A stretch of 13,127 nt of DNA, taken from assembly GCA_003519585.1 (NCBI GenBank), contig DOWL01000153.1, positions 6,834 to 19,960 on the forward strand, in the 5' to 3' direction. This document shows positions 1-6,128 of the stretch, one piece after another (the first letter of the stretch is position 1; each line of letters starts with the position of its first letter). Position numbers and translations under genes: made by a program. The DNA is from Nocardioides sp. (GTDB taxonomy: Bacteria; Actinomycetota; Actinomycetes; Propionibacteriales; Nocardioidaceae). A model generated the notes under the pieces. The model made no database searches. It worked only from the letters and a program-made list of their open reading frames with translations, and was not told where the DNA came from.

Positions 1-317
1 TGCTCGACCTGGTCGCGGCCGACCGCGACGGACTGGGCAGCGGTGCGGTGCGCGCCTTCCTCGGGCACCCGGCCGGTCCCGCCGACGCCGCTGTCGATCC
101 GCGCCAGCAGCTGCCGCTCGCCGTACCGGTCTGGTGCGTGCACGGCACCGACGACGACATCGTCCCGATCACGCAGTCGCGGGAGTACGTCGCCGCTGCG
201 GTCGCTGCCGGCGGGCGGGCCGAGCTCGTGGAGGTCTCCGGCGATCACTTCGTGGTGATCGATCCGACCAGCGAAGCCTGGGCGCGGACGGTGCAGATCT
301 TCGACGAGATCGCCTGA
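1..317 (+). CDS. Alpha/beta hydrolase, C-terminal fragment
   Basis: Only the last 104 codons are present (first complete codon at position 3); the N-terminus, including the nucleophile elbow, lies outside the window. The visible part ends in the classic layout of an alpha/beta hydrolase. A HGTDDDIVP segment (codons at about 141-167) matches the family HGxxDxxVP motif that supplies the catalytic acid, probably the middle Asp (codon 153-155). A GDHF segment follows, whose His (codon 246-248) would complete the triad. The strand-loop spacing of about 30 residues between Asp and His is normal. The stop is TGA at 315-317, 26 bases from the stop of the convergent membrane-protein gene. Substrate cannot be told from this fragment; esterase, lipase and peptidase-like members all share these motifs. 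A GTG at 48 is an internal Val codon, not a start. Confidence 0.85.
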   Translation, partial: LDLVAADRDGLGSGAVRAFLGHPAGPADAAVDPRQQLPLAVPVWCVHGTDDDIVPITQSREYVAAAVAAGGRAELVEVSGDHFVVIDPTSEAWARTVQIFDEIA

Positions 318-343
318 CGCCGGCCCGAGTCCGGAGCTTCAGC

Positions 344-1114
344 TCAGACGCCCGGGCTGGACGGCTCGTCGGCGACCACGCCCGGCCGGCGTACCGGGTC
401 GCCGGGGGGCAGGTTGGAGATCTTCTGCCAGATCTTGCGTGACAGGCCGACGGTGAGGTTCTCGACGGTCGACACGGTCTCGAGCACCAGGCTGTCGCGG
501 GACTCCTCCGCGCAGAGTGCGGCGGTCTTGCCGACCAGGCTGAGCAGCTCTGAGCAGTAGTCGAGGTAGCGCTCGACCTGGTCGCGGTTCATGTCGAGCT
601 TCTTGCTCTTCGACGTCGGCACCCAGCTCGGCTTGAGCTGCTCGGGGTCCTTGGTGAGTTGGTGCATGTCGATGACGTGCGCCGTCGACCGGAGTTGATG
701 GAGCAGGTTCAGGAGCCGGCTCCGGTGCAGCCGTTCGGGGAAGGACCACAGGAAGAAGATCGCGATCGCGGCGTAGACCAGGTCGGCGATCGCGGTCCCG
801 GCGAGGTCGAGGACGTCGATGGAATTCTCCACCCCGTTGTCGAACAACGCATCGCGGGCGGCGAAGAGCACGGCCACGACGGTCACCGCGATGACCACCA
901 CCATCGCCACCCGCGAGATCACGCGCACGATCCGGATCCGGCGCTGCCCCTGCCCGGCCGAGCTCTCGACCTGCTGGACCAGCAGGATCAGGTCGCCGCA
1001 CACGCCGAGCAGCCCGCGGTTGGGGAACCGCGCCTCGATCCGCCCGTACAGCTCCTCGACCGTCTCGCGGACCGCCGGCGCCTCCAGAGGCTCGTGCAGG
1101 GCGGCGGTCTCCAC
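344..1114 (-). CDS. Two-helix membrane protein of unknown function
   Basis: I do not recognise the family. The 256-residue product begins with a soluble acidic segment of about 60 residues. It then has a first hydrophobic helix (about 64-87, rich in Val, Ala and Ile) and a second (about 105-124), followed by a polar C-terminal domain of about 130 residues. That domain contains the striking string IDMHQLTKDPEQL (about 148-160) and a likely helical stretch DYCSELLSLVGKTAALCAEE (185-204). With two helices, both ends probably face the cytoplasm. The start is GTG at 1112-1114, with TAGGCT placed 6 bases upstream of it, fitting a leaderless promoter. The gene lies 24 bases downstream of the ABC permease on the same strand, so it may also be read through from the exporter operon. 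Function is unknown; an accessory or sensor role for the exporter is only a guess from position. Confidence 0.8.
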   Translation of the reverse strand: METAALHEPLEAPAVRETVEELYGRIEARFPNRGLLGVCGDLILLVQQVESSAGQGQRRIRIVRVISRVAMVVVIAVTVVAVLFAARDALFDNGVENSIDVLDLAGTAIADLVYAAIAIFFLWSFPERLHRSRLLNLLHQLRSTAHVIDMHQLTKDPEQLKPSWVPTSKSKKLDMNRDQVERYLDYCSELLSLVGKTAALCAEESRDSLVLETVSTVENLTVGLSRKIWQKISNLPPGDPVRRPGVVADEPSSPGV

Positions 1115-1118
1115 GGCC

Positions 1119-1132
1119 GCAGCCTAGGCTGC
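1119..1132. promoter_or_regulatory. 14-base perfect palindrome over the -10 of the two-helix gene
   Basis: GCAGCCTAGGCTGC is its own reverse complement. It fills most of the 24 bases between the permease stop and the GTG start of the membrane-protein gene. On the minus strand its right half contains TAGGCT, placed 6 bases before that GTG, as expected for a leaderless -10 box. A repressor dimer bound here would cover the -10; alternatively the RNA could fold as a short hairpin. No T-tract follows, so it is a poor intrinsic terminator. Confidence 0.45.
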
Positions 1133-1138
1133 CCTGCG

Positions 1139-1945
1139 TCAACTGGACGAGCGCATCGCCCGCAACCCGACCGCCAGGCCGAACGCCGCGACCAGCAGGG
1201 AGGCGAGCGCGCCGTACGCCACGGTGTCGACCGGGAAGGTGCCGGCGAACAGCGCGCGCTCGGCGTCGACGACGTAGGTCAGCGGGTTGAGCTGCGATCC
1301 GAACTGGAGCCAGCCCGGCGCGCCTTCGAGGGGCAGGAGCACGCCCGCGAGCAGCAGCACGGGGAAGATCAGCGTCTGCTGGACGGTCCAGAACAGCCAC
1401 TCCTGATCCTTCGAGACCAGCGCCAAGGCGAAACTCAGGGCGCCGATCCCGACGCTGAAGCCGGCCAGGATCAGGACGCCGACGAGCAGGTGGGCCGGGT
1501 GCAGGTCGAAGCTGAACGGCGTCACGACGGCGACGATGATCGCCGCCTGCATCAGCATCGGCACGATCTCCTTGAGCGCCCGGCCGACGAGCAGCGACGA
1601 GCGCGACAGCGGCGAGACGAGGAGCCGTTCGTGGGAGCCGGTGACGATCTCCTGGGTCAGGTTGGCGCCGGTGAACGACGCACCCATCAGCGCGGTCATC
1701 GCGATGATGCCGGGGACGAACCACTGCAGCGCCGAGCCGTCCTCGACCTCAGGCAGCAGCGGCGCGAACAGCGCCAGGAACACCAGTGGCTGCACCATCG
1801 CGAACAGCACCGACGCGGGCTCGCGGAACACCGGCCGGAGTTCGCGGACCATCACGTTCCAGGTGTCGGCGATGACGCCGGGCGGCTTCGGCAGACGCGC
1901 CTCGCGCGCCGGGAGGACGACGGGGGTCTCGATCGTGGCGGTCAT
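1139..1945 (-). CDS. ABC-2 type exporter permease (DrrB-like)
   Basis: This 268-residue integral membrane protein is the membrane half of an ABC exporter of the daunorubicin/multidrug (DrrB) class. It has a cytoplasmic N-terminus of about 40 residues and six hydrophobic segments (about 46-64, 76-94, 125-143, 151-177, 187-204, 243-262). Two typical ABC-2 landmarks are visible: the coupling-helix region with GSHERLLVSPLSR (103-115) after the second helix, and NPLTYVVDAERALF (220-233) before the last one. The length is normal for the family. Its ATG overlaps the stop of the upstream ATPase gene by 4 bases (ATGA at 1942-1945), indicating translational coupling and 1:1 production. The substrate cannot be predicted; drugs, lipids and peptides are all known for this class. 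Expected partner is the adjacent ATPase, and the working transporter would be a 2+2 assembly. Confidence 0.95.
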   Translation of the reverse strand: MTATIETPVVLPAREARLPKPPGVIADTWNVMVRELRPVFREPASVLFAMVQPLVFLALFAPLLPEVEDGSALQWFVPGIIAMTALMGASFTGANLTQEIVTGSHERLLVSPLSRSSLLVGRALKEIVPMLMQAAIIVAVVTPFSFDLHPAHLLVGVLILAGFSVGIGALSFALALVSKDQEWLFWTVQQTLIFPVLLLAGVLLPLEGAPGWLQFGSQLNPLTYVVDAERALFAGTFPVDTVAYGALASLLVAAFGLAVGLRAMRSSS

Positions 1946-2976
1946 GCTGCTGCTCCTTCGTTGTCCGTGTCGCTCTCGCTCTTGGCGTCGGTCTCGCGCA
2001 GGCTGCGCCCGGTCAGCTCGAGGAAGACGTCGTCGAGCGTGGCGCTCACGACCTCCATGCGGGTGACCGGGATGCCCTGCCAGGCCAGCTCGGTGACCAA
2101 GCCAGGTGCGGCGTCGGCACCGTGCGGCGCACGGACCCGCACCACGGTGCCCTCGCGCACGACCTCGGCGGAGGATCCGAGGGCGAGGTCGGCGTGCCAG
2201 GCGCCGGTCGTCGCCTCGGTCTCGGTCGCGAAGCCGAGGGTCACCAGGTCGCCGAGGCCGGACTTGAGCCGGCTGGCGGTGTCGTCGGCGATCACCCGGC
2301 CGTGGTCGATCACCACCACGCGGTCGGCGATCGCGTCGGCCTCCTCGAGGTAGTGGGTGGTCAGCACGATCGTCGTGCCGAGCTCGTCGTGGAGCCGGCG
2401 CACCTGCTCCTGGAGGTTGACCCGGTTCTGCGGGTCGAGGCCGGTGGACGGCTCGTCCAGGAACAGCAGGGTCGGCGTGTGCACCAGCCCGATCGCCACG
2501 TCGAGTCGGCGACGCTGACCGCCGGAGAGGGTCGAGACCGGTCGCATCGCCTGCTCGGTGAGGTCGAAGGACTCCAGCAGTTCCTCGGCCCGGGCGTACG
2601 CCGCGGCGCGGGACAGGCCGAAGGCTCGCCCCTGGCTCACCAGTTCGTCGCGGCCACGTTGCGCGTGACCCGCGGCGTTGCCCTGGCCGACGTAACCGAT
2701 GCTGCGGCGCACCTCACGGCGCTGCCGCACGACGTCGTACCCGGCCACCTCGGCCGTCCCGGAGGTCGGCTCGATGAGCGTGGTGAGCAGTCTCAGCGTC
2801 GTGGACTTGCCGGCGCCGTTAGGGCCGAGGAAGGCGACCAGTTCACCGCGGCCGACCTCGAGGTCGAGGCCGCGCACCGCTTCCACGGTCGCCTTGTGGC
2901 GGGTGAAGTGCCGGGTCAGACCCTCGGTCCTGATCACCGGCCGAGCTGCTCGTGGATGGGTCCGTGTCGTGGTCAT
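1942..2976 (-). CDS. ABC exporter ATPase (DrrA-like, with C-terminal DUF4162-type domain)
   Basis: The 344-residue product is the nucleotide-binding subunit that powers the adjacent permease. All motifs are intact: Walker A GPNGAGKST (51-59), Q-loop Gln (98), signature LSGGQ (150-154), Walker B LLFLDEPS with catalytic Glu (about 175), D-loop GLDP and the switch His (208, in THYLEE). After about residue 230 comes the extra C-terminal domain typical of DrrA proteins, ending in the conserved VVSATLDDVFLELTGRSLRE stretch. A short charged tail rich in Asp, Glu and Ser closes the protein. The ATG at 2974-2976 has no good Shine-Dalgarno but has TAGCGT 6 bases upstream, arguing for a leaderless mRNA. 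It is the first gene of the exporter operon and is divergent from a WYL regulator 62 bases away. Confidence 0.96.
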   Translation of the reverse strand: MTTTRTHPRAARPVIRTEGLTRHFTRHKATVEAVRGLDLEVGRGELVAFLGPNGAGKSTTLRLLTTLIEPTSGTAEVAGYDVVRQRREVRRSIGYVGQGNAAGHAQRGRDELVSQGRAFGLSRAAAYARAEELLESFDLTEQAMRPVSTLSGGQRRRLDVAIGLVHTPTLLFLDEPSTGLDPQNRVNLQEQVRRLHDELGTTIVLTTHYLEEADAIADRVVVIDHGRVIADDTASRLKSGLGDLVTLGFATETEATTGAWHADLALGSSAEVVREGTVVRVRAPHGADAAPGLVTELAWQGIPVTRMEVVSATLDDVFLELTGRSLRETDAKSESDTDNEGAAA

Positions 2977-3038
2977 GGAAGGACGCTAGAAGCGATTCAG
3001 GCCAACTTCTGACCTCAATCGAATCTAAGGTGAGATGC
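2977..3038. promoter_or_regulatory. Divergent promoter between ABC exporter and WYL regulator
   Basis: These 62 bases hold both promoters. For the exporter (minus strand), TAGCGT is read from 2988 to 2983, 6 bases before the ATG. For the regulator (plus strand), TAAGGT at 3026-3031 lies 7 bases before the GTG at 3039. Between them lie imperfect nested inverted repeats: GATTC (2994-2998) with GAATC (3021-3025), and TTCAGG (2996-3001) with CCTCAA (3013-3018, one mismatch). This is a reasonable place for the WYL protein to bind and control both directions, but the operator call is inference. Confidence 0.45.
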
Positions 3039-4007
3039 GTGAACACCAGCGCCCGGATGCTGCGGCTGCTCTCCCTCCTCCAGACCCATCGCTACTGGCC
3101 CGGCGGCGAGCTGGCCGACCGCCTCGACGTCAGCGCTCGCACGCTCCGCCGCGACGTCGACCGGCTCCGTGAGCTCGGGTACGTCGTCGACGCCGTGCGT
3201 GGTGTCGCCGGCGGCTACCAGCTCCGCGCGGGTGGGCAGCTGCCGCCGCTGCTGCTGGAGGACGACGAAGCGGTGGCGATCGCGGTGAGCCTGCAGTCCT
3301 CCGCCGCCGGCGGCACTCCCGGCATGGAGGAGACCGCGATCCAGGCGCTGTCGAAGGTGATCGCGCTGATGCCACCGCGGCTGCGTCGGCAGATGGATGC
3401 GCTCCGCTCGGAGACCGAGCGGCTGCCGTGGTCTGGCGGGCCGACGCTCGACCCGGCGCTGCTCAGCACGCTCGCCCAGGCCTGCCGCGACTCCGAACCG
3501 ATCCACTTCACCTACACCGCCGCACCCAGGAACGACCGCAGCGCCGAGCCGACCGACCGCTGGGTCGAGCCGCACCGGATGGTCTCGATGGGCCGGCGGT
3601 GGTACCTCGTCGCCTACGACCGCGACCGCCAGGACTGGCGCTCCTTCCGGGTCGACCGGATCAGCGAGCCGCGCACCAGTGGCCAGACGTTCCGGCCACG
3701 CGAGCTCCCCGCGCCGGATGCGTTGTCGTTCGTCCAGGCCGGGATCCGCCGGATGCCACAGCGGTACGCCGTCCGGGTGGTCTTCGACGCCGACCCCGAG
3801 CGGGTGGCCGCCTTCGTCGGGCGCTGGGCCACGATCACCGGGACGCCCGGTGCCGCCCGGCTCGAGATGAACGTCGACACTCTCGACTGGCCCCTGTTCG
3901 TGCTGGCCAACCTCGACGCCGAATTCACCGTGGAGTCGCCAGCGGAACTGGAGGCGGCGCTGGCGGCAACGGCCGAACGGTTCGGGCGGTCGGTGCGCGG
4001 GTCCTGA
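3039..4007 (+). CDS. WYL-domain transcriptional regulator (YafY type)
   Basis: The 322-residue protein has the standard three-part layout of this family. An N-terminal winged helix-turn-helix spans about 5-62 (RMLRLLSLLQTHRYWPGGEL, then VSARTLRRDVDRLRELGY as recognition helix). A WYL ligand-sensing domain follows at about 137-215, with the namesake residues in RRWYLVAYDRD (186-196) and the downstream SFRVDRIS segment. A C-terminal WCX dimerisation region spans about 240-315. I chose GTG 3039 over the longer reading from 2952 because the DNA-binding domain starts there. Also, the extra 29 residues would be encoded through the divergent promoter, and an AAGGTGAG stretch lies just upstream. WYL domains are known to bind nucleic acid or nucleotide-like ligands. 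Its divergent position makes the DrrAB-type exporter the most likely target, together with its own gene. Confidence 0.92.
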   Translation: MNTSARMLRLLSLLQTHRYWPGGELADRLDVSARTLRRDVDRLRELGYVVDAVRGVAGGYQLRAGGQLPPLLLEDDEAVAIAVSLQSSAAGGTPGMEETAIQALSKVIALMPPRLRRQMDALRSETERLPWSGGPTLDPALLSTLAQACRDSEPIHFTYTAAPRNDRSAEPTDRWVEPHRMVSMGRRWYLVAYDRDRQDWRSFRVDRISEPRTSGQTFRPRELPAPDALSFVQAGIRRMPQRYAVRVVFDADPERVAAFVGRWATITGTPGAARLEMNVDTLDWPLFVLANLDAEFTVESPAELEAALAATAERFGRSVRGS

Positions 4008-4033
4008 GGTTTTCTCTCCCGGCGACCGCGCTC

Positions 4034-4052
4034 TCGGGCAGACTGTGCCCGA
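4034..4052. repeat. 7-base inverted repeat downstream of the WYL gene
   Basis: TCGGGCA (4034-4040) and TGCCCGA (4046-4052) are perfect complements separated by GACTG. The RNA would form a stable 7-bp, GC-rich hairpin 26 bases after the WYL stop. There is no T-run behind it, so it is either a non-canonical terminator for the WYL transcript or an operator overlapping the promoter of the next gene. A partial second palindrome (ATACC at 4052-4056 and GGTAT at 4063-4067) abuts it. Confidence 0.5.
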
Positions 4053-4067
4053 TACCACCTGGGGTAT
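4041..4067 (+). promoter_or_regulatory. Possible SigB/SigF-type promoter for the PAS-HisKA gene
   Basis: GGGTAT at 4062-4067 matches the -10 consensus of actinobacterial SigB/SigF stress promoters. A weak GnnT-like -35 (GACT, 4041-4044) precedes it with a 17-base spacer. A transcript starting about 7 bases beyond would carry a leader of roughly 20 bases with the GGGAGGG ribosome site. Only the -10 is convincing. Confidence 0.35.
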
Positions 4068-4080
4068 TCCTCGGCCGGCT

Positions 4081-4093
4081 GGGAGGGCCCTCC
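4081..4093 (+). promoter_or_regulatory. Ribosome-binding site inside a 12-base palindrome
   Basis: GGGAGGG at 4081-4087 is a good Shine-Dalgarno for the ATG at 4094. The 12 bases 4082-4093 (GGAGGGCCCTCC) form a perfect palindrome that ends immediately before the ATG. Folding would give a 4-bp stem with a 4-base loop that hides the ribosome site, or an intermolecular pairing. It supports the choice of ATG 4094 as start. Confidence 0.5.
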
Positions 4094-4774
4094 ATGGACG
4101 GGATGCTCGGCTCCCTCGACTCGCTCAAGGACGTACCCCTTCACCTCGCGCTCGACAACACCGGGGTGGGGTTGGTCGCCTGTGCCGCGGACGGTCGGCT
4201 GACCCTGGTGAGCCCGGTGGTGCAGGAGTTGTTCGGCGTCGACTACGCGCCCGTCAGCGAGCGGGTCTACGTCCATCACGTGCCGCTCCTCCGCGCCGAC
4301 GGCGTCACCCCGCTGCCGCTCGAGGAGGTGCCACTGCACCGGGCCCGGCTCGGCGAGTTCGTCCGTGACTACGTCGTCACCGCCGCGGCGCCAGGTGGTG
4401 GCCTCGTGCATCTCAAGTGCAACGCCGTACCTCTGCGCGACGAGACCGGCGCCGGGATCGGCGCGGTCGCCCTGGTCCAGGACGTCACGGCCGAGATCCA
4501 GGCCGCCCAGCGCGCCGAGGGGCTGCGCAAGCGGCTGGCTCAGACGATCAACCACGAGTTCCGTACGCCGCTGGCCGCCCTGCTCGGCCACGTCGAGCTG
4601 ATCCACGAGCACCCCGGTGAGCTCGATCCGGAGCTGACCGCCTGGCTCTCCGCGATCGAACGGGCCAGTTGGAAGCTGCGTGACCTGGTCCGCGAGGTCG
4701 ACGCGCTGGTCAACGGCGAGCCCGGCGACTGTCCGGTGGACCGCAAGCCTCGTCGGCCGCGCCCGCTGGGATAG
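4094..4774 (+). CDS. PAS-HisKA protein lacking a kinase ATPase domain
   Basis: The 226-residue soluble protein resembles the front half of a sensor histidine kinase. Residues about 14-135 form a PAS-like sensor (LALDNTGVGLVACAADGRLT at 18-37 and a closing GIGAVALVQDVTAEIQAAQR at 121-140, the usual PAS-to-helix junction). Residues about 140-205 form a dimerisation/phospho-acceptor helix pair with the H-box TINHEFRTPLAAL (151-163; His154). A complete kinase should continue with N, G1 and G2 boxes, but the protein stops 72 residues after His154 with a basic Arg/Pro-rich tail. The remaining 7 bases lead straight into the convergent MFS gene, which encodes no kinase domain in this direction. It may be phosphorylated in trans by another kinase, act as a dominant partner, or be a decayed kinase. 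No transmembrane helix is seen. The start has a clear ribosome site; the reading frame open upstream of 4094 belongs to non-coding shadow. Confidence 0.85.
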   Translation: MDGMLGSLDSLKDVPLHLALDNTGVGLVACAADGRLTLVSPVVQELFGVDYAPVSERVYVHHVPLLRADGVTPLPLEEVPLHRARLGEFVRDYVVTAAAPGGGLVHLKCNAVPLRDETGAGIGAVALVQDVTAEIQAAQRAEGLRKRLAQTINHEFRTPLAALLGHVELIHEHPGELDPELTAWLSAIERASWKLRDLVREVDALVNGEPGDCPVDRKPRRPRPLG

Positions 4775-4781
4775 CTCCCGT

Positions 4782-6047
4782 TCAGGCCGTGGCGAGCACT
4801 GGCTCGGTGGTCGTCGCCTCTGATACCGACCACTCGGCGGGCTTGGGCACCGAGCGCACGCTTGCGCTCAGCGTCGGGATCAGCGCCACCAATGCGCACA
4901 GGACGGTGAGGAAGGCCATCGCCTCGGGACCGCCCAGCCAGGCCAGCAGCACTCCGCCGACGACCGGGGCCAGCGGCAAGGTCGACCAGCCGAGGAACTG
5001 GCCGGTCGCCTGGACCCGGCCGATGATCTCCGGGGGCGTGATCGACATCTTGTAGGAGCTGATGCCCGCGTTGCCGGCCGGGTTGAGGAACACGCCGGCG
5101 GAGAGGGAGATCATCACGACCGCCGGGTTGTTCCAGAGGATCATCGGCACCAGCAGCGGCACGAAGCTCCAGGCCACCAGCACGGTGAGCCGCCCGGTGG
5201 CGGTGCGCTCGATAATCCGCGGTGCGACCAGTGCTCCGAGCACGCCGCAGACCCCGGCAGCCGTCTCGACCAGACCGATCGACCAGGGTGCGAAGCCGCC
5301 CTGGATCAGCCGCACGGTCGCCGCGGTGAAGATCGCGTTGACGACGAGGTTGGAGCACATGCCCCACACCGTCAGCGTGCGGAAGAAGGGCCGCGCCCAG
5401 ATGAACCGCCACCCTTCGGCGATGTCGGCCCGGGCCCGCCGCTTCGGGCCCGCCTGCGGTGCCGGCGACAGGTCGGTGCGGATCCGGCCGAGCAGCACCC
5501 ACGCGATGGCGAAGGTCACGGCGTCGAAGAGGAACGGCACCCACCGGGCGACGGCGTACAGCGCGCCACCGAGTGGGCCACCGACCAGGCTGGCGACGTG
5601 CTGGCGCGCCTGCTGCTGACTCAGGGCGGTTGGTAGCTGCTCGGTCGGAACGACCGCGCGTACGGCGGACATCTCCGCCGGCACGAACAGCCCCGCGCAG
5701 ACGCCGGTGAGGAGGGCGACCGCGAACAGGTGGGGCACGGTGAGCTCGAAGAACACGCCGGCCACCACCAGTGAGGCGTAGAGCAGCACCCCCGCCCCGG
5801 CCGCTGCCCGCATCAGCCGTCCACGGTGCACGCGGTCGGCGAGCAGGCCGCCGGGCAGCAGGGCGAGGGCCACGCCCAGCAGATCGAGTCCACCGGCGAC
5901 GCCGGCCAGCAGTGCCGAGCCGGTGATCGCGTAGGTGACCAGCGGGAAGACGAACATGCTCACCCGGGTGCCGAGCTCGCTGATCGTCTGGCCGATCCAG
6001 AGCACCGTGAAGTCGTGGTTGCTGCGCAGGTCGCGGAAGCCGGTCAT
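4782..6047 (-). CDS. MFS exporter (MFS_3/EntS-like)
   Basis: The 421-residue protein is a twelve-helix-type major facilitator. The N-terminal start MTGFRDLRSNHDFTVLWIGQ is the usual cytoplasmic lead into helix 1. Loop 2-3 carries motif A as GGLLADRVHRGRLMR (66-80), a hallmark of proton-coupled efflux. A central basic loop (about 190-215, KRRARAD) separates the two six-helix halves, and a PAGNAGISSYKMSITPPEIIGR segment sits in the second half at the equivalent position. The shape matches the MFS_3 group, whose members export siderophores, macrolides and other small molecules. I rejected the longer reading from 6221 because its first 58 residues would run through the promoter and the divergent regulator. 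ATG 6047 has TATCGT 7 bases upstream. It is divergent from an ArsR-type gene, its likely repressor. The substrate is unknown. Confidence 0.93.
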   Translation of the reverse strand: MTGFRDLRSNHDFTVLWIGQTISELGTRVSMFVFPLVTYAITGSALLAGVAGGLDLLGVALALLPGGLLADRVHRGRLMRAAAGAGVLLYASLVVAGVFFELTVPHLFAVALLTGVCAGLFVPAEMSAVRAVVPTEQLPTALSQQQARQHVASLVGGPLGGALYAVARWVPFLFDAVTFAIAWVLLGRIRTDLSPAPQAGPKRRARADIAEGWRFIWARPFFRTLTVWGMCSNLVVNAIFTAATVRLIQGGFAPWSIGLVETAAGVCGVLGALVAPRIIERTATGRLTVLVAWSFVPLLVPMILWNNPAVVMISLSAGVFLNPAGNAGISSYKMSITPPEIIGRVQATGQFLGWSTLPLAPVVGGVLLAWLGGPEAMAFLTVLCALVALIPTLSASVRSVPKPAEWSVSEATTTEPVLATA

Positions 6048-6054
6048 ATCCGCA

Positions 6055-6083
6055 ACGATAGGTGCGCAACTAGCATTGCGCAA
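6055..6083 (-). promoter_or_regulatory. Promoter of the MFS exporter
   Basis: On the minus strand TTGCGC (6083-6078) and TATCGT (6060-6055) are separated by exactly 17 bases. They are followed by 7 bases to the ATG, giving a good primary-sigma promoter with a leaderless start. The -35 lies inside the second TGCGCAA repeat and the first repeat lies in the spacer. A protein bound to the repeats would therefore block RNA polymerase. Confidence 0.6.
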
Positions 6084-6112
6084 TAAATAGTGCGCAATTA
6101 TGTGTGCGCAAT
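6063..6112. repeat. Four TGCGCAA repeats at exact 14-base spacing (probable operator)
   Basis: TGCGCAA occurs at 6063-6069, 6077-6083, 6091-6097 and 6105-6111; the last three are followed by T. The starts are 14 bases apart in every case, while the 7-base spacers differ in sequence. The core TGCGCA is itself palindromic, and the second copy expands to the 10-base palindrome ATTGCGCAAT (6075-6084). The array is AT-rich compared with its surroundings and fills the gap between the MFS and ArsR-type genes. It is most likely the binding site of that regulator, with two or more dimers side by side. Confidence 0.75.
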
Positions 6113-6116
6113 TCGC

Positions 6117-6122
6117 TAGACT
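6117..6122 (+). promoter_or_regulatory. -10 box of the ArsR-type regulator gene
   Basis: TAGACT lies 6 bases before the ATG at 6129, and no Shine-Dalgarno is present, so the mRNA probably starts at the start codon. It begins 5 bases after the last TGCGCAAT repeat, so the regulator would repress itself. No good -35 is seen at 16-18 bases. Confidence 0.5.
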
Positions 6123-6128
6123 GGCGCC

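Noticed and set aside
318-343. Terminator between the convergent hydrolase and two-helix genes
   Set aside because: The only hairpin found is a 4-bp GAGC-TTCA-GCTC stem (334-345) overlapping the stop of the two-helix gene, with no T-run; too weak to call.
339-1724. A 461-codon minus-strand frame overlapping the permease and the two-helix gene
   Set aside because: It is out of frame with both, Arg/Pro-rich, and has no hydrophobic segments, whereas the chosen frames show clear membrane helices.
659-2353. A 564-codon open frame on the plus strand opposite the ABC genes
   Set aside because: The product is Arg/Asp/Gln-rich without motifs, and both ABC subunits are complete on the other strand.
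2952-3038. N-terminal extension of the WYL regulator by 29 residues
   Set aside because: It runs through the divergent promoter and into the ABC ATPase start. The helix-turn-helix begins just after GTG 3039.
6063-6112. Reading the TGCGCAA array as a CRISPR array or as origin iterons
   Set aside because: The units are 7-8 bases with 6-7 base spacers, far too short for CRISPR. No replication initiator is nearby, and the array sits exactly in a regulator/exporter promoter.
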